Shown: piece by piece, positions 25,889-34,708 of the stretch
Position numbering within the stretch: position 1 is the first letter of the stretch
Layout: every line of letters begins with the position of its first letter
From: Natronoplasma sp964602715
GTDB taxonomy: Archaea; Thermoplasmatota; Thermoplasmata; Halarchaeoplasmatales; Halarchaeoplasmataceae
Reading direction: 5' to 3'
Assembly (NCBI GenBank): GCA_964602715.1
Contig: CAZRSB010000015.1
Location: forward strand, 1 to 41,050
DNA length: 41,050 nucleotides
Made by a program: the position numbers and the translations under genes
The notes under the pieces: model-generated
What the model saw: the letters and a program-made list of their open reading frames with translations, nothing else
The model's database searches: none
What the model was told of the DNA's origin: nothing

Positions 25889-27811
25889 ATGAGTGTTGAG
25901 GATGTTTTAAACGAAGCAAAAAAAGCAGTAAGAGAGGTACTACCGAGCGGTGTACGTATTACAGACATTCAATTTGAAGGGTCAGTTATAGTGATTTATA
26001 CAAAAGATATGGACAAGTTTACAGAGGATGCAGATACAGTCAAAAAATTAGCAGAAAGACTCAAGAGAAGAGTTACGGTTAGACCTGACCCCTCTCTCTT
26101 AGATGATCCGAAAAAGGCAGAAAAGGAGATCAAGGAGATAGTTCCCGAAGAAGCTGAGATCACAGACATGTATTTCAATGAAGATATAGGTGAGATAACG
26201 ATCGAAGCTAAAGCACCGGGTATAGCTATAGGTAAAGATGGTAAACTTCTCAATGAGATCAAAAGAGAAACAGGATGGGCTGTAGATGTTATAAGGACTC
26301 CACCTATCAAATCCAAAACGGTAAAAGATACGCGAGAGTATTTGAGAAAAGTGAGAGACAAAAGGAAAAAATTTCTACAGGAAGTAGGAAGGAAGATAAA
26401 CAGAGACACGAGAGATGGGGAGACATTTGCTAGGATAACGGCATTAGGAGGTTACAGAGAAGTTGGTCGATCAGCTCACTTATTACAAACGAGAGATAGT
26501 AAAGTGTTGGTGGACTGTGGTATCAATCCTTCCGCCCCTGATCATAATGGAGAGGGAACACCTTATTTGAATGCCCCAGAACTTTTACCTTTGGAGGATA
26601 TAGATGGAATAGTTTTAACACATGCTCATCTTGATCACTCTGGGATAGTCCCAGCTCTTTATAAGTATGGCTATGAAGGGCCAATTTATACTACAGCACC
26701 TACAAGGGATCTAGCGGCATTATTACAGTTAGATTTCATCAAAGTGAGTGTGAGTGATGCGAGAGATCCTCCCTTCCAATCTAAACATGTAAGGGAGCAG
26801 GTCATGCGGACTATACCGTTAGAGTATGGAGAAACTACGGATATCGCTCCAGATATAAGATTGACTCTTCATAATGCAGGTCATATTCTCGGATCGGCTG
26901 TTGCTCACATGCATATAGGAGACGGAGATTATAATGTTGCATTCACGGGAGATATAAAATATGATGATACATGGCTATTCAATGAGGCCAAAAACGAATT
27001 TCCTAGAGTTGAAACAGTTGTGATAGAGTCCACATATGGAGGTTATGAAGACCTTCAACCGAGCAGGAAGGATGCAGTTGAACAATTGAAAGATATATTA
27101 GACCAGGCACTAAATAATAGAAATGGAAAGGTCATCATACCTGTTTTCGCCGTCGGCAGATCACAAGAAGTCATGCTGGTAATAGAGGAAGCCATGAGGA
27201 AGGGCGACCTACCTGAAACAGATGTTTATCTTGATGGTATGATATGGGAAGCTACTGCAATCCATACCGCGTATCCTGAATTCCTTAACAATAATTTGAA
27301 AAAGAAGATATTCCATGATGATGAGAATCCGTTCCTTTCTGAGAATTTTAAAGAAGTAGGGAGTATGGAGGATAGAAGGAATATATGCGATAGTGAAGAT
27401 CCTGCCATAGTGCTTGCTACTGCAGGGATGATGAACGGTGGACCTGTGCTAGAGTACTTTAAATCTTGGGCTGATGACCCAGAGTCTACGTTGATATTTG
27501 TAGGATATCAAGCAGAAGGTACATTGGGTAACAAAGTACAGCGAGGTTATGACAAAATAACTATGACCGATAAAGGGAATAAAATAGACATACCGATCAA
27601 TCTCAATATATATACGTGTGAAGGATTCTCGGGACACAGCGATAGGATACAATTACTCCATTACATAAGTAAGATGAAGCCTAACCCAAACAAGATCATC
27701 GTGAATCACGGAGAAGAGAAAAAGGCAACAAATCTAGCTAGTACAATATACAAAAAATACAAGATCAACACTAGGGCTCCTAAAAATCTAGAAACGGTCA
27801 GATTGTATTGA
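25889..27811 (+). CDS. fttA: Transcription termination factor FttA / aCPSF1 (beta-CASP RNase)
   Basis: Archaeal homologue of the eukaryotic 3'-end nuclease CPSF73. In archaea aCPSF1/FttA cuts nascent RNA at U-rich sites and terminates transcription. The 640 residues have an N-terminal pair of KH-like domains (to about 140; GxxG as IGKDGK), a linker, then a metallo-beta-lactamase fold with THAHLDH at 254-260, a beta-CASP insert, and the late FVGYQAEGTLG and GFSGHSDR motifs. The KH domains distinguish it from aCPSF2. The frame is open from a GTG at 25880, but the ATG at 25889 (MSVEDVLNEAKK) matches the family start. A TATA-like box lies at about 25831-25843. Confidence 0.94.
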   Translation: MSVEDVLNEAKKAVREVLPSGVRITDIQFEGSVIVIYTKDMDKFTEDADTVKKLAERLKRRVTVRPDPSLLDDPKKAEKEIKEIVPEEAEITDMYFNEDIGEITIEAKAPGIAIGKDGKLLNEIKRETGWAVDVIRTPPIKSKTVKDTREYLRKVRDKRKKFLQEVGRKINRDTRDGETFARITALGGYREVGRSAHLLQTRDSKVLVDCGINPSAPDHNGEGTPYLNAPELLPLEDIDGIVLTHAHLDHSGIVPALYKYGYEGPIYTTAPTRDLAALLQLDFIKVSVSDARDPPFQSKHVREQVMRTIPLEYGETTDIAPDIRLTLHNAGHILGSAVAHMHIGDGDYNVAFTGDIKYDDTWLFNEAKNEFPRVETVVIESTYGGYEDLQPSRKDAVEQLKDILDQALNNRNGKVIIPVFAVGRSQEVMLVIEEAMRKGDLPETDVYLDGMIWEATAIHTAYPEFLNNNLKKKIFHDDENPFLSENFKEVGSMEDRRNICDSEDPAIVLATAGMMNGGPVLEYFKSWADDPESTLIFVGYQAEGTLGNKVQRGYDKITMTDKGNKIDIPINLNIYTCEGFSGHSDRIQLLHYISKMKPNPNKIIVNHGEEKKATNLASTIYKKYKINTRAPKNLETVRLY

Positions 27812-28179
27812 TCTCATTTTGAGAATAATGGAAAATAAAACAAGTTTCATTCTGTAGATTATAGTGAATAGCATCTTTTTTACACCTCTATATGCCATAT
27901 ATAGAGGCGGACTTATTCATGCTATTCACTATAAATCTGTTCTAGAAAGTAGTCAAGATTGATTTAGAAAAAAGAGGGGATTTGATTTACTGACTAATTA
28001 TATCTCAATGTTTTTTCTAGTAAAGTACCACTATTATAATCGATGCTGAACATTAGAGGACCATCGTAAATCTTAGTCCTCCAAAAATTCTTTTTAAGTG
28101 TATTTTTTCCTTTCTCTTATCTAATACTTACGGAGTTCGGCTCAGGAACTTTTTCAATTTCTTTTCCTTCCCTTTTTTC
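27812..28179. other. Non-coding stretch between convergent genes, with foldback element
   Basis: No gene is visible in these 368 bases between fttA and the surface-protein gene. The notable content is the long foldback at 27856-27938. The remainder is AT-rich, with T-rich runs on the plus strand close to the 3' end of the surface-protein gene. Confidence 0.6.
27856..27938. repeat. 83-base foldback palindrome with nested hairpin
   Basis: The arms agattatagtgaatagcat (27856-27874) and atgctattcactataaatct (27919-27938) are reverse complements apart from one extra A. Between them a second inverted repeat, cctctatat and atatagagg (27885-27893 with 27899-27907), forms an inner hairpin. Such long near-perfect arms exceed a normal terminator and resemble a miniature transposable element or an IS end, though a strong bidirectional terminator between the two convergent genes is also possible. 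Confidence 0.75.
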
Positions 28180-31100
28180 TCATTTATTTTTCCAAAATAG
28201 GATTATCATCAAAATCATCCCTGCTACTGCCAAGGCAAGAACACCATAGACCCAGTATGAAACTAGTTCTTCATCGTCATCATCCTTTTCATCTAATGCT
28301 ACACTTTCAGTCACACCTTCGGGTTCAAGGTTAACATAACCATCAACTGCTTCATATCCCTCCTTCTCCACGGTATAATCGTAAGTACCAAGCTCCATCT
28401 CTTTGAATACTGCTTCACCTTCCTCGTCTGTCTCTATTGTATTTTCGTTAACAGTTACTTGGGCACCTTCGAGAGGGTTTCCATCTTCGTCCTGGACTAC
28501 GATTGTAAGTGTATATCGCTCGACTTCCCTTTCAAAGTTGGCAGTTATCACTGTGTCTTCGTCCAGTGTGATCGTTAATTCTCTTTCATCGGATTCGTGA
28601 TCTCCGGTCCATCCTTCGAATCTCCAGTCTTTTTCTGGTGTGGCTTCTATTGTCACATCCTCACCAACCTCATAGATATGATCACCAAACACGGGGTCTG
28701 TACCTCCCTCTCCTTCTATCTTAATAGTAAGGACAACATCTCCTTCATCTATCTCTTTGAAGGTGGCTGTAAGAGTTATATTTTCGTCCATAGTTATCGT
28801 AATCTCATGATTTTCGCTTTCTTGATCTCCTGTCCAATCTTTAAAATACCAGTTGTCAGCGGCGGTAGCTTTTATGATTACTTCTTCCCCTGCTTCATAT
28901 GTGTGAGTGCCTTCCTCTGGATCGGTGTTGCCTTCTCCCTCTATGTTTATCGTCAGTTCATATTCCTCTACCTTTTCTTCAAACACAGCTGTTATCTCCT
29001 TGTCCTCATCCATCAGTATATCTATCGTAGGTTCCGTTCCTATCTCGTCTCCAGTCCACTCTTCAAAGGTCCAACCTTCATCAGGGATAGCTTCTATCGT
29101 CACTTCTGTTCCATCCTCATATTCTTTTCGATCTGGATCGATATTTACTTCTCCCTCTCCAATGATATCTACATCTAATGTGTAAGTCTCTACATCATCT
29201 ACATTAACTGCTATGCTTTTAGGACCAAGATCCACATAGTAAAGACCTTCTTCCTCAAAAGTGTACTTTTCATCTATGCTTACGTTATCATCAGGTTCAA
29301 GTGTCCAACTGTTTATCTCAACATCATTTGTCTCTAAAGTAATGGTTCCTTCAGCTCCGCCTACGTTCCCGACCTCTGCCGTTATCTGCACTTCAAGCGG
29401 GACCTTGCCCTCTACTGGATCGACCTCGAAATCTGTTATCTCAAATTCGGGTTCTAACTCTTCAAATACAGCAGTAACTTCCTTGTCATCGTCCATCGTT
29501 ATCGTTATCTCTTCTTCTGTTCCTTCGTAATCTCCTTCCCATTCAATGAATTCCCATCCCTCATCCGGAATAGCATGTAAATCTACTTCCGTTCCATGTT
29601 CGTATTTTTCTTGGTCAGGATTTGCATCTACTTCTCCTTCACCATCTACATTAACTAACAGCTCATAGGTCGGCATCTCTTCAAATACAGCAGTAACTTC
29701 CTTGTCATCGTCCATCGTTATCGTTATCTCTTCTTCTGTTCCTTCGTAATCTCCTTCCCATTCAACAAATTTCCATCCATCGTCTGGTACTGCTTCAACT
29801 GTTACTTCTTCTCCTTGTTCATATTCGTGAGTACCCTCAGGTGGATCGGTGCTACCTTTTCCTTCAATATGAACGGTTAGTTCGTATTTTTCGGGTATAT
29901 ATTCCTTGTATTCCCATGTTAGAAAAGGATAGCCATCATTGATATCATCTTCCTCGTCTATATTCCATATATTTTCATCACCATCATCATCGTACGGATT
30001 TCCAACAAAATCCCAGGGTTCTTCTAAACCCGTTGTGTTTTCATTAGTATAAGTCGAAACATCTTTCATTTCTACTGTTGTTTTCCCTCTACCACCCATA
30101 CTTTCATTTATATTCGAAGTTTCTACATCCCAGAAAGAATTATCTATATCTTCTACACTTGTTGCTTCTCCTACTAATCCTCCAATCTTTTCTACCCCAT
30201 CGACTTCACCAGTAGAATAAGTCTTATCGACCCTTCCATAAGGATTATTGTATCCTATAAGACCCCCTACTCTTTCATCTCCATCCACATCCCCTCGAGC
30301 ATAAGAGTTATGTGTACTAGGACCTGGTAGAACATGGGCCCCTTGGTAACCTAATAATCCTCCAACTTCTTTATCACCTGTTACTGTTCCAAGAGCATAG
30401 GAAGTCTCCACTTCACCACCCCAATAATTTGAACCGACTAAACCACCAACATTATCATTGCCTGCAACGTCGCCCTTAGCAGACGAGTTAATAATCAATC
30501 CTCGATTCTGACCGATAAGGCCTCCTACAATATCCTCATCACCATATACATCTACAGATGCGGAAGANNNNNNNNNNNNNNNNNNNNNNNNNNNNNNNNN
30601 NNNNNNNNNNNNNNNNNNNNNNNNNNNNNNNNNNNNNNNNNNNNNNNNNNNNNNNNNNNNNNNNNNNACAGATGCGGAAGACCCTTTTACGATTCCGTAT
30701 TCATGATTCAAAGTACCTTTATTAGCGCCCGAAAGACCTCCTACGTATTCATCTCCAATTAACTCTCCAGATACCGTTGTATTGTAAATGTTCCCTTCAT
30801 TTCCTCCAGCAATTGATCCCACAAAATAATTTCCTTTTATCTCAAAATTTATTAGGGTAACATTTTTCACTTCTCCCTCTAGCCCTATTGCACCGAATAA
30901 TCCTACCCCATCTGTGTTAGATCGATTTATGAATAAGTCAACTATATCGTATCCATTTCCCTCTAAAGAGCCATTAAATTCGGTGTCCTCTTCACCAACC
31001 GGTTCAAAACCTTTACCATCATTCCACTCCTCAGTTTCTGACGCATCGATTTCATTCACTATTTTATAATCGGCTTCAAGGTCTTTAGTCATATCCTGAA

Positions 31101-31275
31101 GATCATCAACATTTTCGATCAGATAGGGATCCTCAGATGTACCATTTCCATTCAAAAAAGAAGGGGAATTTAAATCATCTTGGGTAGTATTGATAGGAGA
31201 TAAAGATATGAAAACAATTGAGCTAAAAACAAGAAAAATCATTATTAGTATCGTGAACGTTATTTTAATTTTCAA
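28180..31275 (-). CDS. Large cell-surface protein with GLUG and InlB-type repeats (contains assembly gap)
   Basis: Secreted, membrane-anchored protein of about 1000 residues (1031 with the gap as written). Order: signal peptide (about 1-28); a FLNGNGTSEDPYLIE entry domain; GLUG repeats (about 130-460, units such as VGGLVGSNYWGGEVETSYA); five InlB-type beta repeats near 461-533, 534-606, 696-770, 771-845 and 846-920 (motifs like WEGDYEGTEEEITITMDDDK and TAVFEE); a CARDB-like domain between repeats two and three; a carboxypeptidase-regulatory-like domain (about 921-994); and a C-terminal membrane helix ending in FWKNK. It is probably an adhesin or S-layer-associated protein. Very acidic composition. 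The 100-N gap interrupts a GLUG unit. It has no operon partner. Confidence 0.85.
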   Translation of the reverse strand: MKIKITFTILIMIFLVFSSIVFISLSPINTTQDDLNSPSFLNGNGTSEDPYLIENVDDLQDMTKDLEADYKIVNEIDASETEEWNDGKGFEPVGEEDTEFNGSLEGNGYDIVDLFINRSNTDGVGLFGAIGLEGEVKNVTLINFEIKGNYFVGSIAGGNEGNIYNTTVSGELIGDEYVGGLSGANKGTLNHEYGIVKGSSASXXXXXXXXXXXXXXXXXXXXXXXXXXXXXXXXXXSSASVDVYGDEDIVGGLIGQNRGLIINSSAKGDVAGNDNVGGLVGSNYWGGEVETSYALGTVTGDKEVGGLLGYQGAHVLPGPSTHNSYARGDVDGDERVGGLIGYNNPYGRVDKTYSTGEVDGVEKIGGLVGEATSVEDIDNSFWDVETSNINESMGGRGKTTVEMKDVSTYTNENTTGLEEPWDFVGNPYDDDGDENIWNIDEEDDINDGYPFLTWEYKEYIPEKYELTVHIEGKGSTDPPEGTHEYEQGEEVTVEAVPDDGWKFVEWEGDYEGTEEEITITMDDDKEVTAVFEEMPTYELLVNVDGEGEVDANPDQEKYEHGTEVDLHAIPDEGWEFIEWEGDYEGTEEEITITMDDDKEVTAVFEELEPEFEITDFEVDPVEGKVPLEVQITAEVGNVGGAEGTITLETNDVEINSWTLEPDDNVSIDEKYTFEEEGLYYVDLGPKSIAVNVDDVETYTLDVDIIGEGEVNIDPDRKEYEDGTEVTIEAIPDEGWTFEEWTGDEIGTEPTIDILMDEDKEITAVFEEKVEEYELTINIEGEGNTDPEEGTHTYEAGEEVIIKATAADNWYFKDWTGDQESENHEITITMDENITLTATFKEIDEGDVVLTIKIEGEGGTDPVFGDHIYEVGEDVTIEATPEKDWRFEGWTGDHESDERELTITLDEDTVITANFEREVERYTLTIVVQDEDGNPLEGAQVTVNENTIETDEEGEAVFKEMELGTYDYTVEKEGYEAVDGYVNLEPEGVTESVALDEKDDDDEELVSYWVYGVLALAVAGMILMIILFWKNK
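29458..29765 (-). repeat. Two identical 89-base direct repeats
   Basis: Bases 29458-29546 and 29677-29765 are identical and 219 bases (73 codons) apart. They encode the end of the first and second InlB-type repeats, while the rest of these repeats has diverged. This points to recent duplication or gene conversion. Confidence 0.85.
30568..30667. other. Assembly gap of exactly 100 N
   Basis: The run of N is exactly 100 bases, a customary placeholder length. Both edges carry the same 14 bases, acagatgcggaaga, at 30554-30567 and 30668-30681. Merging the flanks on that overlap keeps the reading frame and gives a regular GLUG unit, so there may be little or no missing sequence. Confidence 0.9.
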
Positions 31276-31443
31276 CTACAACACCTAGTAGTTTTCCTAC
31301 TCAACATTTTCTTAGATTAGGATATTTTTTATACTGTTATAATAGCCTCTTTAAACTATAAAAAGATTTTTGATACCATCATCTAAATTTAATAACTTAT
31401 AATTTATTTAAAGATCTACTCGACTTTTAGGATCGTTTATCTA

Positions 31444-31797
31444 GTCTATATGTGAAAATAATACCCTCTGTTCGGCTTTGTATTCCAACATCTCTGTGAA
31501 TTTCTCAAACTCCTATCCTTGCAGTTTCTTTTTGTCTGTCTTATCCTAGTTCTGGTTCTCACCGTTCTCTTTCTTCCGTTTATACTTCAAGTCACCGATA
31601 GCGATCGTACCTATATTTTTCTCGATATAACGTTCAACGATATGTTTGGATAGTGCATGGAGAAAATGTCTTTTACGCCTTGACAGTTTCTTTCTCAACC
31701 GGAGTGCTTTCTCACTTGGTCCATTCTCACCTTTTGTCCTGTACTCTTCTTTTGTGAAGTAATGCTTACAATAAGAGAAAAAGGAAACAAAGGCCAA
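31444..31797 (-). pseudogene. Decayed TnpB-like transposon protein remnant
   Basis: The minus-strand frame encodes KKLSRRKRHFLHALSKHIVE and NIGTIAIGDLKYKRK, which match the RuvC-side segment of IS200/IS605 TnpB proteins. TAG codons at 31546-31548 and 31513-31515 interrupt it. The same frame continues with FEKFTEMLEYKAEQRV, the next conserved TnpB block, before a final stop near 31444. The N-terminal half and the zinc-ribbon end are missing, and no TnpA is nearby. It is a broken fragment about 350 bases long and is not expected to be functional. TnpB is the RNA-guided ancestor of Cas12 nucleases, but nothing here suggests an active guide. Confidence 0.75.
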
Positions 31798-32360
31798 TTT
31801 GTAAAAAAATATAATTCGAATTCGCTATTAGCCCTGATTTATCTACACTAAAAGCTCTTTCAAATTCTAGAAAGTCGAGTATCAGTTTTCCTCATTAGAT
31901 GTCTAGTATTATCATTTTCTCTCTTCGATCTAGAGATTTCTTACTTACTGCTTCCTTTTATTATAGATGGCTAAGGCTATACTTAAACTGACTAATGGGG
32001 AAAAGATAAACTCCAGAGTCGCGTCTTTTTATTAAAGGATAGTAATGAACTAGTTGATACATCATAGAAGTTTAGTTTTTCAGTATAGTTACTACGGTTT
32101 AGTCAGTGCTTTCCAAAGAAAAATACCTCCTATCAAGAGGTACAATTGGCGAGTTAGAGAAGGAACCTATTTCCTGAACAAAATCATATTTAAATAAATG
32201 AAAGAGGTATATGTAATGTTAGTATAATATTACTATAGAAAGTCATGTTGGAAACAAAAAAAATTTTAGAAAGGCAAAATTTTGATAAATAAAATTAAAG
32301 TTTTTATAGTATTATTCTACATTGAGTGCTAGAAGACTATCAAACCAATAAGTGGAACTC

Positions 32361-32379
32361 GCCCTTAGGAGGATAGGGC
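32361..32379 (+). promoter_or_regulatory. Leader hairpin presenting a Shine-Dalgarno-like loop
   Basis: Stem gccct/agggc (32361-32365 with 32375-32379) encloses a loop reading taggaggat, a near-perfect match to the anti-Shine-Dalgarno. It lies in the leader of the STAND-like gene, about 30 bases before the ATG, which has its own ggaggatg at 32396. No start codon follows it at a normal distance. A TATA-like box (tttttatag) is near 32299-32308. Confidence 0.35.
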
Positions 32380-32408
32380 AATATAAATAAGATGTGGAGG
32401 ATGAAAAC

Positions 32409-34397
32409 ATGTCAAATATAGCATCGAAAGAATCGACAGAGGTAGAGGTGTTTGATATTAGAATAGATGAAACTACATTAGTTCTAGCCCATTTGGAAGG
32501 ATTTGATGAATTTAGAGGAGAGGATGAAGTTCCCTACCCGATGACTCCAAGGGGAATAACCGAAGCAGTGGGGATAAGTGAGAGCGAGCCGTATGACACT
32601 CTTGAAAAAATCGAAGATGAGGGTTTAATAAAGAAGGATAGGAGAAACATATTGGGGTTGGAGAGAGAGAGAAATGTATATCTAATCACTGAAAAGGGAT
32701 TAACAAAAATTTATGATCGATGGGACAAGATAAAAGATGAAGTCGTCACAATAAAGACTGAGGAGGAAGAGAAGGAGATACCGTTTAAAGAAGTAAGAAA
32801 ACAATTAAGTGGGCGAAATCCCATCACCAAAGCACTGCATTTGATTGATGAGAATAAAGTTATAGATTTAACTTGCATCGAAGATGAAGTAGAGGTTTTC
32901 GTGGGTAGAAAGGAGGAGTTGGATAGGCTCAAAAAACATTTAAGTGAGGTTAAAGACTCAGGCAGTAAAACTGTTTTAGTCAAGGGGGAGGCGGGTATAG
33001 GTAAGACGTCATTAGTTTCTAGATTAAAACCGTTTGCTCAAGAGATGGGTTTTGAGTTTTTGGTAGGTATATGTCAGAGTCAAACTTCGGATCCATACTT
33101 GCCTTTCAAGGAGGCCTTCACGGACTACATAAAGGGAGATAAGGTTAGGCATGAAAGTGCTGGTATGTCTTTTATAGGTACAGAACAAGAAGAGGTGTTG
33201 GAAGACAAGAAGCTTTTTGATGCGAGGAAGAGCGAGACGTTTTATGAGACAAAGGAGTCAGTAAGAGAGATATCAGAGAGGATTCCTCTAGTAGTATTTT
33301 TAGATGATCTGCAGTGGGCAGATAAAGGCACACTAGATATACTAGCCTATATGGATGATAAGCTAGATGATGATCCCATTCTTTTCATAGGTGCCTATCG
33401 ACCGGAGGAGGTTGATGAGAGTCATCCTTTGATGGAGATGATACATAGATTGGGTAGCGAGGCGAGGATAGAAAGGATAGCTGAAGAACTCCAAGACGAC
33501 GAACTGATGGCCCAAGCATATCACGATCTAGGAACTTTTTTGAAGACTCATGAAAATGAATATGAAAAGGCAGAAAAATACTTAGAAAAGGCAAAGGAGA
33601 TATGGGATGATTTAGGTAATTTGAAAAAACTGTCAAGTACTCTTAATAACCTTTCCAATGTTTATCTTTGGAAAGGAGAGTTAGAAAAAGCGATAGAGCA
33701 ATATGAAAAATGTTTAGAGGCTTATGAAGAGATAGGGGACAAAACGAACACAGTCATAGTTTACAATAATTTGGGAGAATCACATAGAAGGAGGGGAGAA
33801 TTGGATACCGCGTTCGAGAAATTTAAAGAGGCATTAAACATTTCGGAACAAATCAATAACAAATTTCAAAAAGGTCACTTATACATGAATATAGGATTAA
33901 CTCACCTAGATGGGGAGGAACTAGAAAGAGCAGTAGATTGCTTTAAGAGAGGGCTTGAGCTGGCTAAAGAAGTTGAATATTTAGACAATAAGATAAGAAT
34001 TAATTATTACCTTGGGAAAGCTGAGATTAAAAGAGAGAATATCGAGGGAGCAGAAAAGTATTTAGCCGTTTTAAAAGAACATTCATCAGATAGAGATATA
34101 GAAAGGGATGAGGGCTTGATAAATCTTTTAGAAGGCTCAATTAGCGGTAAAAAGGAAGAATTTGATCAGTCAGCTAAATTATTAGAAAAAGCTATCGATA
34201 TATTTGAAGAAACGAATTCTCAAGAGAAAGAAGCCAAAGCTCTATACGAGCTAGGCTTAGTATGCCAGAAAAAAGGAGATAAAGAAAGAGCAAATAAGAT
34301 TTTGAGGAAGGCTTTAGACTATTTCAAAAGTATGAAAATGGATTTATGGGCAAATAAAACGAAGGATCTCTTTGAAGAAAAATCATCTAGACAATAA
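32409..34397 (+). CDS. STAND-like AAA ATPase with N-terminal winged helix and C-terminal TPRs
   Basis: 662 residues. An N-terminal winged helix-turn-helix (about 20-105; TPRGITEAVGISESEPYDTL then VYLITEKGLTKIY) is followed by an ATPase domain beginning VFVGRKEELDRLKKHL, with Walker A GEAGIGKT (193-200), Walker B VVFLDDLQWAD (295-305) and IGAYRPEE (328-334). The C-terminal part, from about 358, is a TPR array with units such as LNNLSNVYLWKGELEKAIEQYEKCL. In related MalT-like proteins about 150-250 residues of arm and winged-helix domain separate the ATPase core from the TPRs; here TPR-like sequence follows ARIERI directly, so that region is missing. The ATG at 32409 follows GGAGGATG; the frame also opens with a GTG at 32394. 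A ligand-controlled transcription regulator is the likely role. Confidence 0.82.
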   Translation: MSNIASKESTEVEVFDIRIDETTLVLAHLEGFDEFRGEDEVPYPMTPRGITEAVGISESEPYDTLEKIEDEGLIKKDRRNILGLERERNVYLITEKGLTKIYDRWDKIKDEVVTIKTEEEEKEIPFKEVRKQLSGRNPITKALHLIDENKVIDLTCIEDEVEVFVGRKEELDRLKKHLSEVKDSGSKTVLVKGEAGIGKTSLVSRLKPFAQEMGFEFLVGICQSQTSDPYLPFKEAFTDYIKGDKVRHESAGMSFIGTEQEEVLEDKKLFDARKSETFYETKESVREISERIPLVVFLDDLQWADKGTLDILAYMDDKLDDDPILFIGAYRPEEVDESHPLMEMIHRLGSEARIERIAEELQDDELMAQAYHDLGTFLKTHENEYEKAEKYLEKAKEIWDDLGNLKKLSSTLNNLSNVYLWKGELEKAIEQYEKCLEAYEEIGDKTNTVIVYNNLGESHRRRGELDTAFEKFKEALNISEQINNKFQKGHLYMNIGLTHLDGEELERAVDCFKRGLELAKEVEYLDNKIRINYYLGKAEIKRENIEGAEKYLAVLKEHSSDRDIERDEGLINLLEGSISGKKEEFDQSAKLLEKAIDIFEETNSQEKEAKALYELGLVCQKKGDKERANKILRKALDYFKSMKMDLWANKTKDLFEEKSSRQ

Positions 34398-34708
34398 AAT
34401 ACATTTTTATATTCACTTTTTAAAAATTAGGCAGTATTAGGTCCTTTACAATTTCTTCTTTATCTTACAATAGTAGATTGGAATCTCTTTCTAATTCTCT
34501 GCTAAACTTTACTAGGTCAAATTCATCTCTTAATTCTTCTACTCGTCTAGTTTGGTAAAGGTGGCATCACTCAAATGCAGGAGAATACGAAAGTTTCGGA
34601 GGGAAAAAGAGATTATTGGATCCGGCCAAAATTGGGGGCGAGAGGATTAACAAAAAATCCTGTTGAAATTAAAAAGTGGAAGAAATCAGAAAATAATTTT
34701 GATCTGTA
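34398..34708. other. 311-base stretch with possible gene remnants
   Basis: No complete gene. On the minus strand, 34465-34566 is an open stretch without a start codon that reads like the end of a protein (TRRVEELRDEFDLVKFSREL, then a stop). On the plus strand, an ATG at 34575 opens 55 codons that run antisense into the uS2 gene. Both are unrecognised. The region is probably a decayed gene. Confidence 0.35.

Larger units (their letters stand above)
31276..32393. other. 1.1-kb region with decayed mobile-element DNA
   Basis: Apart from the TnpB remnant there is no convincing gene. An inverted repeat flanks the remnant: tactcgacttttag at 31417-31430 and ctagaaagtcgagta at 31867-31881, matching except for one missing base. 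A 22-codon frame at 31967-32035 (starts MAKAILKLTNGEK) may be a gene fragment. A six-base hairpin (tacctc/gaggta) lies at 32124-32142. The right end holds the promoter and leader of the STAND-like gene. Confidence 0.5.

Noticed and set aside
28597..29178. Plus-strand open frame of 193 codons
   Set aside because: It lies wholly antisense to the InlB-type repeats of the surface protein, whose repeated codons keep the other strand open. The composition is hydrophobic and aromatic, without family motifs or a promoter.
28180..31275. CRISPR-like regularity in the surface-protein repeats
   Set aside because: The repeats are 70-75-codon protein domains in frame, not short direct repeats with spacers. 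No cas genes are present.
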